A DNA stretch of 64,000 nucleotides from Desmodus rotundus (GCF_022682495.2 NC_071393.1:118932239-118996238), one strand, 5' to 3'; positions 1 to 12,515 are shown, counted from the first letter of the stretch. Numbers and translations are program-made. The notes: generated from the sequence alone by a model not told the origin.

Positions 1-101
1 CTTTTCTGATTTCAGTATAAAGCTAGTAGGCATTACCCTATATTTTCTTCTCATGGTCTGAAAGTTTTGCTTCAGACCGTTAGGTCTCTGATGCAGTAGA
101 A

Positions 102-152
<51 letters not shown>

Positions 153-212
153 TGTGTATATATATATGTATATATATACATATACATATATATATACATA
201 TATATATATACC
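102..212. repeat. (TG)n/(TA)n compound microsatellite
   Basis: A TA run is followed by about 30 bases of TG repeat and then by mixed TA/CA repeats. The small ORF crossing it is an artefact of the repeat. Alternating purine-pyrimidine tracts like this are prone to slippage. Confidence 0.95.
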
Positions 213-878
213 CATATCCCATCCTTTACACGCAGTCTTAAAGTGCTTCCCTCATTATATACACAGATCCTTTATAGATCCTAGTCTCTCTGAGGACTTT
301 CTCTTCTATCAGTCTATGTGTTTATCCCTGAGCAGATACCACATTGTTTTAAAAACCCACAATTTACCCCTCCAGCATAAGTGACCTCCTCCTAGGGATG
401 CTAGAAAGCTCCAGTGACACCCAAGACTATCAGTGACCCATTGTTGGGGGAACCTGGTGTCCTGGCTGAGCTGCTTGGGGGCATTTATCATCTGCCCTGT
501 CAACAGGCTTTGTGTGAAATCAGAGCCCCAAAACTAAATTCCTGGCTTTTCCACCATCTCAGAAATAGTCTGGACATAAAAGAGAGATTTGCATTTGGCT
601 GAGGGAGTGAGTGCGTGAGGACATAATCCGAAAAAGTCTCAGCATCGCAGGCCTGCGTGACAACTCAGACCTAAACTGTAAGCAGGGAGCACACAGCTGA
701 CAGTTGGCAGGTCCTGGGAGAGCTTGTATTCAGCACGGCTCTGGGAAGCTTTGGCAGCCAGGCATCGTCATCCTCAAATTCAGGGAGAGAAGGAATTTAG
801 GCCTCCTCAAACCTCTATGGAATTGCACACAGTCTTGTTTTCATGGACCAAAACTTCTATATGGTCAGGTAGGACTGG
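213..878. other. No recognised feature
   Basis: Single-copy-looking DNA. I see no repeat family, splice-site-framed ORF or RNA gene here. Confidence 0.5.
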
Positions 879-1087
879 TTTTTTTAAAAGAAAATTTTAC
901 TTATTTATTTATAGAGAGAGGGGAGGGAGGAAGAGAAGGAGAGAAACAGCAATATGTGTTTGCCTCTTGCGCACCCCCTGCTGGGGACCTGGCCCTCAAC
1001 CCAGGCATGTGCCCTGACTGGGACTCCAACCAGTAACCATTTGGTTTCCAGGCCAGCACTCAATCCACTGAGCCACACCAGCCAGGG
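879..1087 (-). mobile_element. VES-type bat SINE, minus strand
   Basis: On the minus strand the element starts at 1087 with the tRNA-like head CCCTGGCTGGTGTGGCTCAG, which holds the A-box-like segment. A GGTTnGAnTCC-like B box follows, then a GA-rich body and an A/T-rich tail near 879-905. Heads of this kind mark tRNA-derived SINEs of yangochiropteran bats. No convincing target duplication is visible, so the copy is probably not recent. Confidence 0.9.
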
Positions 1088-2859
1088 TGCAACTAGCTCT
1101 TCTTAACACAGCGAGTCAAGTGCTTGGGCTGCTGGAAGGAGGATGTGACCAGATTGTGAGTTTCCGACTCTCCCTCAAGGTCATGACCAGGGAGGACAGA
1201 TCTTACCCTCTGTCAAAAGAGTACAATCCCAGACCCTTAGGACTAGAGGGACCTGTCAGATGCTCTTATCCATCCCGTGTTTTGTGTTTGTAGATGAGGA
1301 GAGTGAGGTGGTGAGAGGCTGGGTGGCTGGGCCAGCTTACAGTGCTGGGGAAGGCAGGAAAATCACAAGAATACAGTCTCTGGGTTCCCACTTGAGTCCA
1401 CTTTCCACTCTGCTACTCTCCTGGATGAGAGAAAAAAAAAGATTTGGAGGAAAAAACCCTGCAAAACTGTTCATGTGTGTGTCCTTTCCCCTAGTGGCCT
1501 TGAGAGAGTGGAGGAGGCTCTGCTGCAGGGTGAAGGGAGAGGTAGCATTTCCGGAGACGTTTGTACCTGGAAACGGGCAATTCCAACATCCTCAGATATG
1601 GGCCCCAGGGGAGGCACAGACTGAAATTCAGAGGGGGATAAAATAAACCTGCAACAATCTTGAACCTCTGGTTTCTCATACGAAAAAAGCATTTCAAGTC
1701 CCTTAGGGGGCCATTGATGGAGGTAAACTTCACTCTGCTATTATATTCCTTAAAAAGGTCATTTGTAAGTTGTACCTTAAAAAATAGTCTCTATTCCCAT
1801 TGACCTGAAATATTATTTGAAAAGCCTTCTAGCTTCATTTGTGATTGATATTAACTTGTTAGGGACTATTCACACTCGAGCTTTAGGTTCTTCTATTTCA
1901 GCAGATGCAATCTAATAGCTATACCCACAAAGAAAATTGAGAAAACCTGTCTGAAATGGGAAGCATCATTTGCTATAAGTATAATCATCAAACTTAATTA
2001 TATCTGTATCTTCAAAACAGGAAGCCTCTGAAGAATTCTGCAACTTGGAAGAGAGATGGTCCCAGCACCATACCCACTCTGTCCTTGTGTTCTATTGGTT
2101 AAAGCAGCCACAGGGCCCAGAGTCAAGGGCAGGGAACATGGGCCCTGCCTCCTGATAAGAGAAATATCCAAAAATGTGTAGTTGACACATTTCCCTTTCT
2201 ACATGTTTTCATCCGAAACCCAGACGGTTGCCCCAGCCTCTCCCGCCCAGTCCCACAATCAATATATTGCAGCCAAATCACCCACCCTGAGAGCTATAGA
2301 AGTCTACAGGCCTCTTCTGTCCCCCACCCAGCTGTCAGCTTAGAACTCAGTCAAGACAGATACAATCACAGGACAGCTTTTAAAAAGAATTGTTCCTCAG
2401 CTGCTGGAGCGCTTTTGAACACACAAAGGCTTTTCTAGGACCAGGTTTCCCTGTTTCTAGCACAGCTCACACTACCGCTTGGCACCCAGTGGTAAAAAGG
2501 AAGGATTTCTTGTTTTATTTGTGTTTTAGTCTTTCCACACTTAAAAGATGTGTGTTTGCTGAACATTTTCTCTTTATTGCAAGTGATTGTTTTGAGACAA
2601 AAAATTAACAATCAATAACAAAGCCTCCATGCTTTCTGAGGGAACAAGGACGAGGAATCTCTGGAGAGGTTGAGGCTTTGGATTGAGGAAGATGTTAGTG
2701 CAAAGTAAGGGGATAGAGGTATCGCTACCTAGGGGCAGAGAAAGTCCATTCCCCGTGGTGAGACGTTAGCAGTCAGCACTTAAGTCCCAGGGGATGACAC
2801 CAAGCAAGGTGAAGCAGATAAACTAGGAGAGCCGACCTGAACCAGGAGAAGCGGGGCTG
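1088..2859. other. No confident feature
   Basis: Mostly single-copy-looking sequence. A short stretch near 1280-1350 faintly resembles a MIR/L2 tail but is too decayed to call. The overlapping ORFs here (for example 1260-1646) have no recognisable domain. Confidence 0.45.
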
Positions 2860-3300
2860 CAGCCACCACTCATGCAGGAGCACTCCTCCCTTTTTGAAAA
2901 TTATCCATTAGGCCACATCATTTCTTTGCTGGATTATGGCAGTAGCCTCTGAATTGGTTTTCTCACGTCCTTAATATTTTCAAAATAAAATCTTGTCATG
3001 TTACTTCCACCTTTCTCCTCTGCAAATAGCCTCCAAAACTCTCAGGATAGAAGCAAGACCACAAGCATGGCCACTCACAAGGCTTGCGTGATCCAGCTCA
3101 TGCTTATTTCACCGCACCAACCCCCGGCTCGCAGCATGCTCCCCCTTGTTTTCAGGTCTTGGGCTACACTGATAGTTATATCAGGCGTCACATGAACCCC
3201 CTTCCTTTAGCCACAGAACCTTTACATAAGCTGTTCCCTCTGCCAAGAATGCTTTTCCTTGGCTCCTTCTCTGACATCCCACAAATTCATCAATCATTAA
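2860..3300 (+). repeat. L2 LINE fragment
   Basis: Decayed L2 3' region. It holds the segment ending in a 'CTGTTCCCTCTGCCAAGAATGCTTTTCC'-type motif (about 3230-3260), preceded by a 'CTTGCGTGATCCAGCTCATGCTTA'-type segment. Both are characteristic of the coding-end/3' UTR region of this old LINE. It encodes nothing intact. Confidence 0.6.
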
Positions 3301-3639
3301 TCATTCATCACTCATTAATGCATGATTGGTGAGGAGGGGTGAGTGATTCAGATGGGCAACAATGGAGTACCTTCATCCCCATATAGGATCCAGATATGTT
3401 CCATTTGTGATGGAAATTGGCCAAATCTGGTGGTAACCTTTCTCCTAAAGACAACCTTGGAAACAGGCAGTAGAAATCTGAACTTAGTCCTGGAGAGTAT
3501 GCTTGAGACAAGAGAGGAGGATTTCACAATAGGAATGATAAGGGAAAGGACAGTTGTCAACCTAGAAATTCTCTGTCACTTTGTCCTGAGCTGATATGAC
3601 CCTCCCAGATGGTCTTAGCTTTTGTGCTTTAGAAAAATT

Positions 3640-3840
3640 ACTTAGTACTAATTCCCATCATTTTACCTAGATGCGATTTATCCAGGGTCATCCAGTGAAT
3701 TAATAAAAGAGGTGGAACTAGAATTCAAGCCTCTTGTTATTTTTTTCCCATCACCATTTATCCTCCTTGTACCCCTTTCCACCTCTATCTACACCCATCC
3801 CCTTAGAATTCAAGCCTCTTGACCACTGGTCCAGTTCTCC
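3640..3840 (-). repeat. MIR-like fragment split by a small insertion
   Basis: The sequence has the order of a reversed MIR core (gap, 'TCCAGTGAATTAATAAAAGAGGTGGAACTAGAATTCAAGCCTCTTG', then 'ACCACTGGTCC'). It is interrupted by a 67-bp insertion flanked by direct repeats, listed separately. Confidence 0.5.
3737..3803 (-). mobile_element. Very short 5'-truncated L1 3' end with long target duplication
   Basis: A 67-bp insert beginning TTATTTTTTTCCC and rich in C/T is bounded by two perfect copies of TAGAATTCAAGCCTCTTG (3719-3736 and 3804-3821). The pyrimidine-rich content resembles the reverse complement of the bat L1 3' UTR and tail. The 18-bp direct repeats fit target-primed reverse transcription. 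The family assignment is inference because the insert is short. Confidence 0.55.
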
Positions 3841-4984
3841 TGACAAGGAACATTTGAGTCAGGGGTGGATGGGATACTTCAACTCTAGGCCTTGCTTAAG
3901 AGTCTGAGAGCTCAAGGCACCAAATTTACACGTGACTTTGCTCTATTTCAGAAAGGTAAACTTGAGGCCCCTCCCAGGTCTTTATCGACTCCCATACCCC
4001 TTTGGACCCTTCCTCCCTCTCCAAATTTTTCTGCTTTTGCATTCACCCAGTCTCCTTCCAAGTGGAAACTCATTCCTAGGGGTAATCAATGTCCCTCTCA
4101 GCCAGAACCCTGTTACCAGGGCAACCATTCCAGGCAGCAGACTTAGGGCTCATTGAGATGCAGCTGCGGAGCCCAGGGCCCACATAAGGGCAACTGCTAT
4201 CAGAGTGGGCAGTTTTTGGCAACGATGGAGTGTATTGTACCAAGTAGAACATGGTAATTATGTATTTGTGGCTTTCATTATGTGCCAGTTTAATTGTCAT
4301 GGCTTCATTGTTGTTTTTTAAATTTTTATTTTTTCTCCCTGGACCACTCAGCAAAAGAGGGAAATTGGTGCCATAGGGCAGGTTTCTTTCTGGAAGAGAC
4401 ACTTACTTGGGTGGAAAAATAAATCCAGTTACTTAATGCCATCTGATTGGTCAGGAAGTTGTTTCTAAATGGTAGGGTTACAACCCCAGCATGGCTGCCT
4501 GGGGTCCCCCAGGAAAGGCCCAGCCCTTTGTTAGCATGAATATCAATGATAAAAGGTGAGTTGGGTTTGGCATGGTGGTATAAAATTTCTCCCAAGGAGA
4601 GGGATCTAAAAAAGACTTGAAGGTCACAGTCCCTTTTTCTTTAAAGCTCCATTTCTGTGCTGGCCAATCTCTGGCTGTGGGCCTGGAGATTTTTGAAGTT
4701 GGACTTCTTTTCTAAAATTACTTCTTTGTCCTATCCCTTGCTCATGATAGCTTGGAAGTTTGGCTTCTATTATTTTAAGCATAGCCAATACAGCAGGTTC
4801 CCAACATATGCATGGGATAATTTAAGTGGGTGATTTTAGTCATATTGCCAGGGAGAATTCTGTTTTTACAAAAGGTTGGAGATTAGATTTCTTAAGATAG
4901 CCCACCCTTCAAGTAAGTCTCCGATATGGTGGGTATAGTCAGTATGCATGCGGTTTTCCTGGTAGTTCATGAATGGTATGATAA
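3841..4984. other. No recognised feature
   Basis: I see no repeat, RNA gene or convincing exon in this stretch. Confidence 0.45.
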
Positions 4985-5105
4985 CAATGGCAATAATAAC
5001 AATAGCTAACATACAGTGAGTGCCCGTGATGTGAGAGGCAGCTTGTCCCTGCTTTCCTTACTCATCTCCTTTAATCCTCACTTACAGCATGTTGCGATTG
5101 TGCCA
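4985..5105 (-). repeat. MIR fragment
   Basis: Reads as the reverse complement of a MIR 3' half: 'AATAGCTAACATACAGTGAGTG', then 'CTCCTTTAATCCTCACTTACAG'. Confidence 0.6.
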
Positions 5106-5319
5106 CATGCCACACAGGAGAGGCTGCAGACAGGGTCTCTGCTCAGTCCTCGAGTTCAGTGAGATGAAGAAGTTGAGAATGTAAGGTGGAAAACATGGGT
5201 CCCAATCCCAGCTCCACTTTTATTGGCTTGTGGAACCTGGAGCCACTCACTTTTGTCCGGGTAGAGTGGGAGAGAAGTGAATCCTGTGTGTTTCGTGGAG
5301 TGCCGTGGTGGTGGCGGCA

Positions 5320-5540
5320 ATGATGATGGTAGCAGAACTAATGTTTACTGAGTGCTTACCATGCAGGAAGCACTCTTCTCCACTTAGCCCCATGCAGGGA
5401 TTATCTTATTTAATCTTCATAGCAGTTATATGGTACTTCATTAGCTCCATTTTTCTGGTGAGGAAACTGAGGCACAGGGAGGTCACACAGGTACAAAGTG
5501 ATGAAGCCAGGATGCTGACCCATGACCTCTACTTTAAAAG
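5320..5540 (-). repeat. MIR
   Basis: Nearly full MIR in reverse. It shows 'AATGTTTACTGAGTGCTTACCATGC', 'TTATTTAATCTTCATAGCAG', then 'GAGGAAACTGAGGCACAGGGAGGTCACACAG'. The last block is the most conserved part of the MIR core. Confidence 0.85.
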
Positions 5541-6321
5541 CATTCCCTGCATGCTGTTGCTGGTAGGGTCAGAATGAAAGGTCTCAGTGCTTGCTGTTAT
5601 CCCGAGGGGCCACTCTTGGTGGTCTCTGTAATTTGCCTCAGCCCATACTGCTTGTCTAAAGAACCAGTATGAAGGAATTGCTTTCCCTCATTCATTTAGG
5701 GTCTCAGATTCCTGTGGGAAGGAGCTCTTCTCCTTAGATGGCTGGGTTTGTTGCTAAGAACTTTGCGTCTGGTAACTATGCGTCTGGCTGGGAGCCGCCC
5801 ACCTCTGCGGCTTGGATGATCATCCTCATTTGATCCCATCTCTTGGGATAAATATCAAGCTTTGGATTTGGTGAGGGTCAGAATCTCCTGCCTTAACAGA
5901 GCATTCTGTCCAAAGCTCACTGTTGCTCGGAAGGACCTTGTATCATGCATTATTCAGAAGTGTGGATGAGTTCTGGGCCAGTGCCCAGACCCTGGAAAAA
6001 ATCATCTGGTAGGGCCAAGAAGATTCAGAGTCCTTAAAGGAATTTAACATGGTCTCCATTGCTCAAGTTGCCTTTTATTTTTGTTTAGCTTCTATGGCAA
6101 TGCATGTATTTATTATAGGAAGAGATTTGCATTCTTTTCTTTTGTAGTAATAAGTTGAGCCACTTTATAGAGATGGGTAGGTGGAGAAATCTGATTCAGT
6201 AGTGTGTAAGTAGGTCTATAGTCCATTTTGTGGGACAATTATATTTTTTTCCAGATAGAACTCCTTATTTAAAGAAAATAATTTTCAAAGCTGCTATTAA
6301 GACAGATTCTATGACAAACAA
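5541..6321. other. No recognised feature
   Basis: Single-copy-looking DNA between a MIR and a hAT remnant. Confidence 0.45.
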
Positions 6322-6505
6322 GCAGTGGCTTCTCAACCTTGGCCGCACATTGGAATCAATGGGGAGCTTTAAAAAAATTCCAATGTGTGATTCTCACTCC
6401 AAGAAGTTCTGGTGTTAATTGGTCTCAGGTGCAGCCTAGGCATTGGAATTTTTAAAGCCCCACCCTCACCCCAGGTAATTCTAATGTGCAGCCAATCAGG
6501 ACTGG
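6322..6505 (+). mobile_element. Non-autonomous hAT (Charlie-type, MER3/MER5-like) remnant
   Basis: It starts CAGTGGCTTCTCAACCTTGG and ends with sequence resembling the inverted copy (ATGTGCAGCCAATCAGGACTGG). Inside are 'CACATTGGAATCA..GGGGAGCTTTAAAAA' and 'GCCCCACCCTCACCCCAGGTAATTCTAATGTGCAGCC'. Terminal CAGTGGTTCTCAA-like repeats are typical of hAT-Charlie MITEs of placental mammals. No transposase is encoded. Confidence 0.8.
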
Positions 6506-7344
6506 CAAAATGCTGTCACACAGGACCCCATGCTCAGAAGGACCCATACTTGATTTAATGCTCTGCTGTTGCCATCTTGGAATTCTTAATCGTTTTTGTA
6601 CAAGGGGTTCCACATTTTCATTTCCTGCCGAGTCCCATAAATTATGTAGCCAGTTCTGCAGCCAGGGGACTAGGGTAACAACCCACATAAAAGAAAGTTC
6701 GATAGGTATGATCCTATCAGTGATGGTCCAGTCAGGGATGGTCCTCTTAGGAACAACATGTCAATCAAGCATAGCGCTAGTCCCCAGGAGGGCTGGGACA
6801 TGCTGTGGTCATGTTGTACCCTATGGTTCTTTGTTTCTTGTCATGGGACTTTGAAAAACCGCTTCTAAGATAGTTATTAACCTTCCTATCCAGCAGTGGT
6901 TGGGCAGTGCCCTCTTGGATTTGGAGACACAGTGCCAAGAGGCCTGGCATGAGCCTGTCTTTCTGGAAGGCCTTTCTCACGATGGAAGCTTCGGCAGGAG
7001 GACTCACTGCAGTTGCTGCGAACCCTTCTGCCTTTTCCAGAACCTTGTTCCATCATCAGTTTCTTCTAGTCTTTCTTGAATTTTTAATTCTCCTTTTCTT
7101 CTGGCACTTTCCTGTCTCCTAAAAATAACTTTCCTCAGAGTATTTCCTCAAGAAGTGTTTTGGGAGAGGAGCTGCTGCTCACTGGCTTCAGGACCTCGGA
7201 ACCATTTCTTAACTCTTCATAGCTTAGCTTGGCACCCCAGCTTCCCCGAAGGACCTTTTGCAAGGCTGCTAATTCTCTCCCACTTGCTGAAATTGAATGA
7301 TCCTGAACTTCTCTGGTAAATTTAACAGTGTAAAAAAGATGTTT

Positions 7345-7588
7345 CTAGCCCTGTCCAGGTGACCCAGTTGGTTGGAGCGTCTTCCTGTACACCAAAAAGG
7401 TTGTGGGTTTGATCTCCGGTCAGAAAACATACCTACATTGTGGGTTTGATCCTCGATCAAGCTGGGAATGGAAGGCAACTGATCAATATTTCTCTCTCAC
7501 ATGGATGCTTCTCTCTCTCTCTCTCTCTACCCACCCCCCTTCCTCTCTCTCTAAAATCAATAAACATATCCTCGAGTAAGGATTTAAA
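7345..7588 (+). mobile_element. VES1-like bat SINE with target duplication
   Basis: The tRNA-like head is AGCCCTGTCCAGGTGACCCA, with a B-box-like GGGTTTGATC. A (CT)n stretch follows, then AAAATCAATAAACATATCCTCG and poly(A). It is flanked by AAAAAAGATGTTT at 7332-7344 and 7589-7601, a perfect 13-bp duplication. The promoter-like head differs from the other SINEs in the window, so it belongs to a distinct subfamily. Confidence 0.93.
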
Positions 7589-7619
7589 AAAAAAGATGTT
7601 TGTACCTTGTTATAAATTA

Positions 7620-7735
7620 AGTTCATGGGCCCCACCCAAACTCCTGAATCCAAATATCTAGGGAAGGGGCCCAGCAATTGTTCTAAAAATCTCTTCCGGT
7701 GATTTCTGTGCATGCTAATGTTCGAAACCAGTGCT
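7620..7735 (+). mobile_element. MER5A-like hAT fragment
   Basis: Contains 'GGGCCCCACCC..CTGAATC', 'GGGGCCCAGCAATTGTTCTAAAAA' and ends 'TTCGAAACCAGTGCTT', matching the 3' half of MER5A in order. It lies directly beyond the VES SINE. Confidence 0.7.
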
Positions 7736-7861
7736 TTCTAGATATCTATGGAAGAAATTGTGTCTTAGCTCTTTTAAGATTTAATGTGGCACCTTTAGTT
7801 TCTCATTTCAGGTGTTTCCTTTGTGTCTAAATTACATAATGTTGGAAGGTAGTTGAGATGA

Positions 7862-8080
7862 ATGATCAAGAGCAGGGGCCCTGGGGCCTCTCTAACTGAA
7901 TTGGAATTCCACCTCTGTCACTTACTGTCTGTGTGCTCCTGGCTGTCTCAGTGTCTTCACCTCTACCAGGGGGTCACACTGGCACCCACCTCATAGGGTT
8001 GCAGGGACACTTAGGTGTAACTCATGTAAGGCAGTAGAACTGCATATGGTGAGGATTCAACACACGTTCACTTTCAGGCT
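7862..8080 (+). repeat. MIR
   Basis: MIR core in sense orientation: 'CACCTCTGTCACTTACTGTCTGTGTGCTCCTGG', 'TCAGTGTCTTCACCTCT', 'CACCTCATAGGGTTGCAGGGACAC'. Confidence 0.8.
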
Positions 8081-8507
8081 TGTATGTGTGCTTTTTAAAA
8101 TGTATATTTAAATTTTATTTCTTCCCAAAGCTAAGGTTAAAATGATCAACAGAGGAAATCCTGATGAGTTAACATCTTTCACAGTTTTCCCTGTGGTTAA
8201 TTGCTCCTGGTGTTGGTACTGGGAAAGCTGTCTTTTCTCTCTTAGTTTAAATAGTCCTCATCCATTTTTTTGTTTGTTTGTTTGCAGGAGCCCCAGTCCA
8301 CCTGAGATATATATCATGCTCCCACCAGCAATAATGATTCCTCACAGCAGGGCTTCTCAGCCAGCTCCTCAGCCAGCCAGGATTTACTGATTTATTGTCA
8401 GCCAAGATCTCACTCCTGGTCTGGTAGTATTGAGTTAATTTCATTATGGCCAACAAGAAAGCATTCAAAAGCTGGAGAAGGAATAAGACTGTTAATGTTA
8501 TAAAGAG

Positions 8508-8692
8508 CTGATATTCAACCCTTTCTGAATATTAGAATCACTTGGGTATTAAAAAAACAAACCAACCAACAGTGTCCAGGTCTTACCCTAGATCAATTAA
8601 ATAAAAATCTCTGGGCATGAGGCCTGGCATTGGGTATTTCAAAAGCTCCCTGGGTGAATCCAATGTGCTACCAGAGTTGAGAATTATTGATG
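8508..8692 (+). mobile_element. hAT-Charlie-type MITE remnant
   Basis: Contains 'TTAGAATCACTTGGGTATTAAAAAA', 'GGTATTTCAAAAGCTCCCTGGGTGAATCCAATGTGCTACCAGAGTTGAGAATTATTG'. The order resembles MER3/MER5-group elements, with a degraded terminal repeat at the right end. Confidence 0.7.
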
Positions 8693-10400
8693 TAGAGGGT
8701 AAGATATGGGATGCAGCATTGGGACATTGGGAGTGGGACTAGTTTCTTGGGAAAAGGACTAAGCCCTCATATCTGTTGACCTCCACAACTTACTTAGTTT
8801 ATCTCAACTATATCGAAAGAGGAGAGCCTACACGGGGCCAACAGGGACATGGAGATGGACTGGATGATTTAATGGGTCATCTCTTCTGTAGTTAATTTCA
8901 CCAGATTTCTTGTGCTATATTGATTTTGTAAATCACTCTTGTCACATCTGCCCCTTCTACCTCTGGGAACCTGTAGGACTTAAAAATTGAATTGAGTGTA
9001 GGGGGATGTGGTGTAGATTAATCAATATCAAGATTTATTGTCTTGGGACCTTTGTATTAACTGTCATGAAGTCAAGATTAATTTGAACCTTTTCAATAGT
9101 TGAGTAAGTGGCATAGTTTGTATATCTCCAAGGTATTTTGCAAATTTTATCCTTCATGGATTTGGTGTAGCTCTCACCTCCATTTCCTGAGATGACTGCC
9201 TTTGTTTGTGAAGCTATTAGGGTTTATATTATAATAGCAATCAAGTCAAGGTACTTTTCAAAGTCTAAGTCACAACTGTAGGAAGAAACTCTAGTTTCTG
9301 TTTGCATATTACTTCTTACAGAGTTCTCCCTTCAAATAATATCCCCCACTTCCAGGGTTAAATTTTCAGCTAGCTTATTTTCAGCAACAGTAACCAGAGA
9401 TACACATATTATAAAAATTCTGTTCATTATGGAAAATTTGCCTATTGCATTTAAAAAGTCAACAACTACTTAAATTAAATAATTAATGCCGCTCCTTTTA
9501 CCAAGAAGGATTTACTCTATCTTTTCAAAGGGCATCCATGAGAGTACTTCAAACACAACCTGTTCTTAACACGGATGTGTTTCATATCATTATGCATGAG
9601 CAGGGCTTGCTGTTAGAAGGAAAGAATTTTGAGTAGTCTAGTCCTGGTAAGGGGGACGTACTGAATTATCCACTTACCCTATCTTTCTTGGTGTTCTTGT
9701 GAAAAAATAAATAGGAATTATGGTCTTGTTTTGTGGGGTATAACGTCGATCAAATCTCGTGAGTCTCCTGGGACCTGTATATGTGACTTTGGACTTGGTA
9801 AACAGCTTACAAGATGCTCTACAAGGATGAAAAGATGCCATATTCACAGGGATTGTGGCAGTGCAGGGCATTGTTGAGAGAGGTCTTCTGGCTGTTTCTT
9901 TAAGGGGCAGAGTTTATCGAAATGCGAGCTATGGAAACCTAGGTTGCTCAGGCATGGGTTGAGGCCACCACTATTGCCTGAGAAAGGTTAGACTGGTTGT
10001 ACTGACTTTGACCAAATGGTTAAAGAAGTAAGAATCGCTTGTCAAATCATCCATGCTTTCTGTCTTCCTCTTTGCTCTTCATCCACTTTAGTTAGGGTGT
10101 CCTTGAGTCGGTAAGGTTATTCCTGTGACTGGCTGCCAGCTGCCTACCTGCTGCCCCTCCTCCAACCTGGCCAGGGTTTGTTGCTTGGTTTCCACTGCTC
10201 ATCACCCGTGACTTCTCAGCAAGGTCTTGCAGGGTAAGAGCATTCACTCTGCATGACCCACCAGGAAGCATTTCTCCAGCCTCTGTTGATAAGCGCTTGC
10301 CAAGCCTTTCTCTTAAGTACTTGGCAGATGTTAGCTATGCCTCATCTGTTTCTTTTTAAGGACAGGCTAAGCAAGGGCAAGAAGAGTGAGTGATAATGAT
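8693..10400. other. No recognised feature
   Basis: Long stretch without a repeat I can name and without a credible ORF. It is moderately AT-rich near 9.4-9.5 kb. Confidence 0.4.
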
Positions 10401-10625
10401 TGTGAAGCAGATAACTATTTATTGAGAATCTATTATGTGCCAAGTCCTAGATTATGTCATGCACAGCTGCTGTTACATTAAATCTTATAAGCATGGCACA
10501 AGTAGGTCTTACTGTTTGTACTTATGTGAAAACTAAGGTATCTACAGGTTGACTGAATTACCTCAAAGCTAGTCAGTGTCAGAGCCTCATCTTGAATGCA
10601 GCCAGGACTTCAAAGCCCACTCTGA
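10401..10625 (-). repeat. MIR
   Basis: Reverse MIR: 'TATTTATTGAGAATCTATTATGTGCCAAGTCCTAGATTATG', 'TTACATTAAATCTTATAAGC', 'GTGAAAACTAAGGTATCTACAGG', 'AGCTAGTCAGTGTCAGAGCC'. Confidence 0.75.
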
Positions 10626-10954
10626 GGCTCTGCCCCATCCTGACTATTCAGCCCCTGGCTAGGTGCTCTTGGCCTGTGTGTTCTACACTTTTGAGTGTCC
10701 AGGAAAGTTTGTTCCTACAATTATCCACTATAAGCTCATCTTCTTAAGGCTGTTAATTGAAGGAATGAAAATCTAAAATGTTTTAGGAGTTTTCTTGTCT
10801 TGTGTGTCCTAAGCTACTCTTGAAGTTTCCTGGAAGACAGGATCAGATTACAGGCCCATTGTGTTTGAGAACCTCCCTTCTCAAACTTCCCTCCTGCCGA
10901 GTTTCCCTCTGTGGAGCCCTCCTGCATCCCCCTCAGGCAGGGCTATATGGAGTC

Positions 10955-11110
10955 TCTTTTTCCACAGTTCTTTATTATTTTTATACTCCTTTCATAGCTC
11001 CTAGGAAGTAGGACAAGCATAACTGTTCCTGTGCCATAGATAAGGAGACTGAGATGCAAAGGTGCATGCTGACTTCATTGAGGAGATAGTCAGGTGGAAC
11101 CTGGATATTA
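10955..11110 (-). repeat. MIR fragment
   Basis: 'TATAGATAAGGAGACTGAGATGCAAAGG'-like core block in reverse MIR orientation, with preceding 'TTTCATAGCTCCTAGGAAGTAGG'. Confidence 0.55.
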
Positions 11111-12496
11111 TAACTCATAGCGCCCCTCCCCAGGAGCTTGTCACCACATCACACTGCCAGCCAGTCACCTGCTTTAACCGTATGCATTCACTTAAGTTGG
11201 TAAAATAGGATTTTGTGTCTACTATCATTTGTCTTAGGGGAAATCAAAAGAAGCTTAACTAATATCTAACTGTATCTCTGGGAAAAGAGATCTTGGCTTC
11301 TAGCCCATATAAACAAGGAGAAATCTGCCTTTGGAGGAAGGTTGGGGGCTAGAGTGGGAGAGAACTTAGGTGGAGTGGCGTCCATCCTCTTACTTGATGC
11401 ATAGTTGGGAGGCAGGTCATGGACTTCAAAAATCGAGACCACCAGGATTTGGATGTCCTAGACACTGTGACAGAACAGTGGCCTCAAAAATAGAGTGTGC
11501 CTATCACAGGGTTCATATGTGCTAAAACTTCAATTTACTTTATGATGAAAAAGGAAAATTTTAACATTTTTATTATGTGGCTTGATGCTAGCCTCCTGAA
11601 ATGATCAGATGTCAGACGACTACATGTATCATACAGTAGTCACATATCCTGAAGGGAGGGAAAGTGTGACATTGGTACCTTTATATGTTCATTTGTCCTC
11701 AGTGAACTGGGACATATCACATTTTAGTTGTGTCTGGTAATGTGGATTTATGGATTCCATGACCTAATTTTTATGAATTCAACCTTCACAAAATAGACAA
11801 GTGGCTTATACAGACTCTTTTAAGGAGACCTTGGATTGAAACTAATACTAATATTATAAGTGAGCAACAATAAAATAGCAGCCTTTTCAACTCTACTTCT
11901 AATTTGAGCTCTTCGTCAGCCATGTTATGATTTAAAAACAGGACTGACACCAAGTCAGCCACTAAAAAAATCGTCAGGAAGACCCTTTGAAATGTAGATT
12001 TGTTCCCATCATTGTTAATGACAAACCTTTCCCAAGCCCCAGTGTGCCTCCTTGAAATGTTGCCTAATAATACCACGGAACCATAATGATTAGCAAGAAA
12101 TTTTAAAATATTTTTATTTCATCTGTATCTCATTTGTTTCAAATTTTATATTTTGATGTATGTTTTATAATTTATATAATGTTATAGATCTTGTACATAA
12201 TTCATCAATTTTATATGCATATATACACATATTACATATACATACATATATTATGTATGCTACTGCTTGCTCAAACAATTTTAACCAACCTGGTTATATA
12301 ACATGACTCCAAGACCTACTGGCTTAATAAAATAAAGGTTTATTTCTTGCTTATGTCTAGGCCCAGTGTAGGTCAGCTGAGTATAGCAAGGGTCTACTCC
12401 ATGCATGTACTCAGAGACCCCGGCTTCTTTCACCTACTGTCTGTCATGCATCCAGCTGGCAAACGAGAAAAGAGAGTATGAGTATGGGAGATTAGG
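11111..12496. other. No recognised feature; AT-rich patch at 12.1-12.26 kb
   Basis: Unassigned DNA. A minus-strand ORF at 11786-12076 has two hydrophobic stretches but no family I know. The 12.10-12.26 kb part is a TA/CATA-rich low-complexity patch. Confidence 0.4.
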
Positions 12497-12515
12497 CTTC
12501 TACAGGCCATGTTTA

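Noticed and set aside
118..384. ORF of VCVCVC/YIYIY repeats
   Set aside because: Translation of the TG/TA microsatellite.
11786..12076. 96-codon minus-strand ORF with two hydrophobic segments
   Set aside because: Hydrophobic runs are expected by chance from T-rich DNA. No family match, start context or splice signal supports it.
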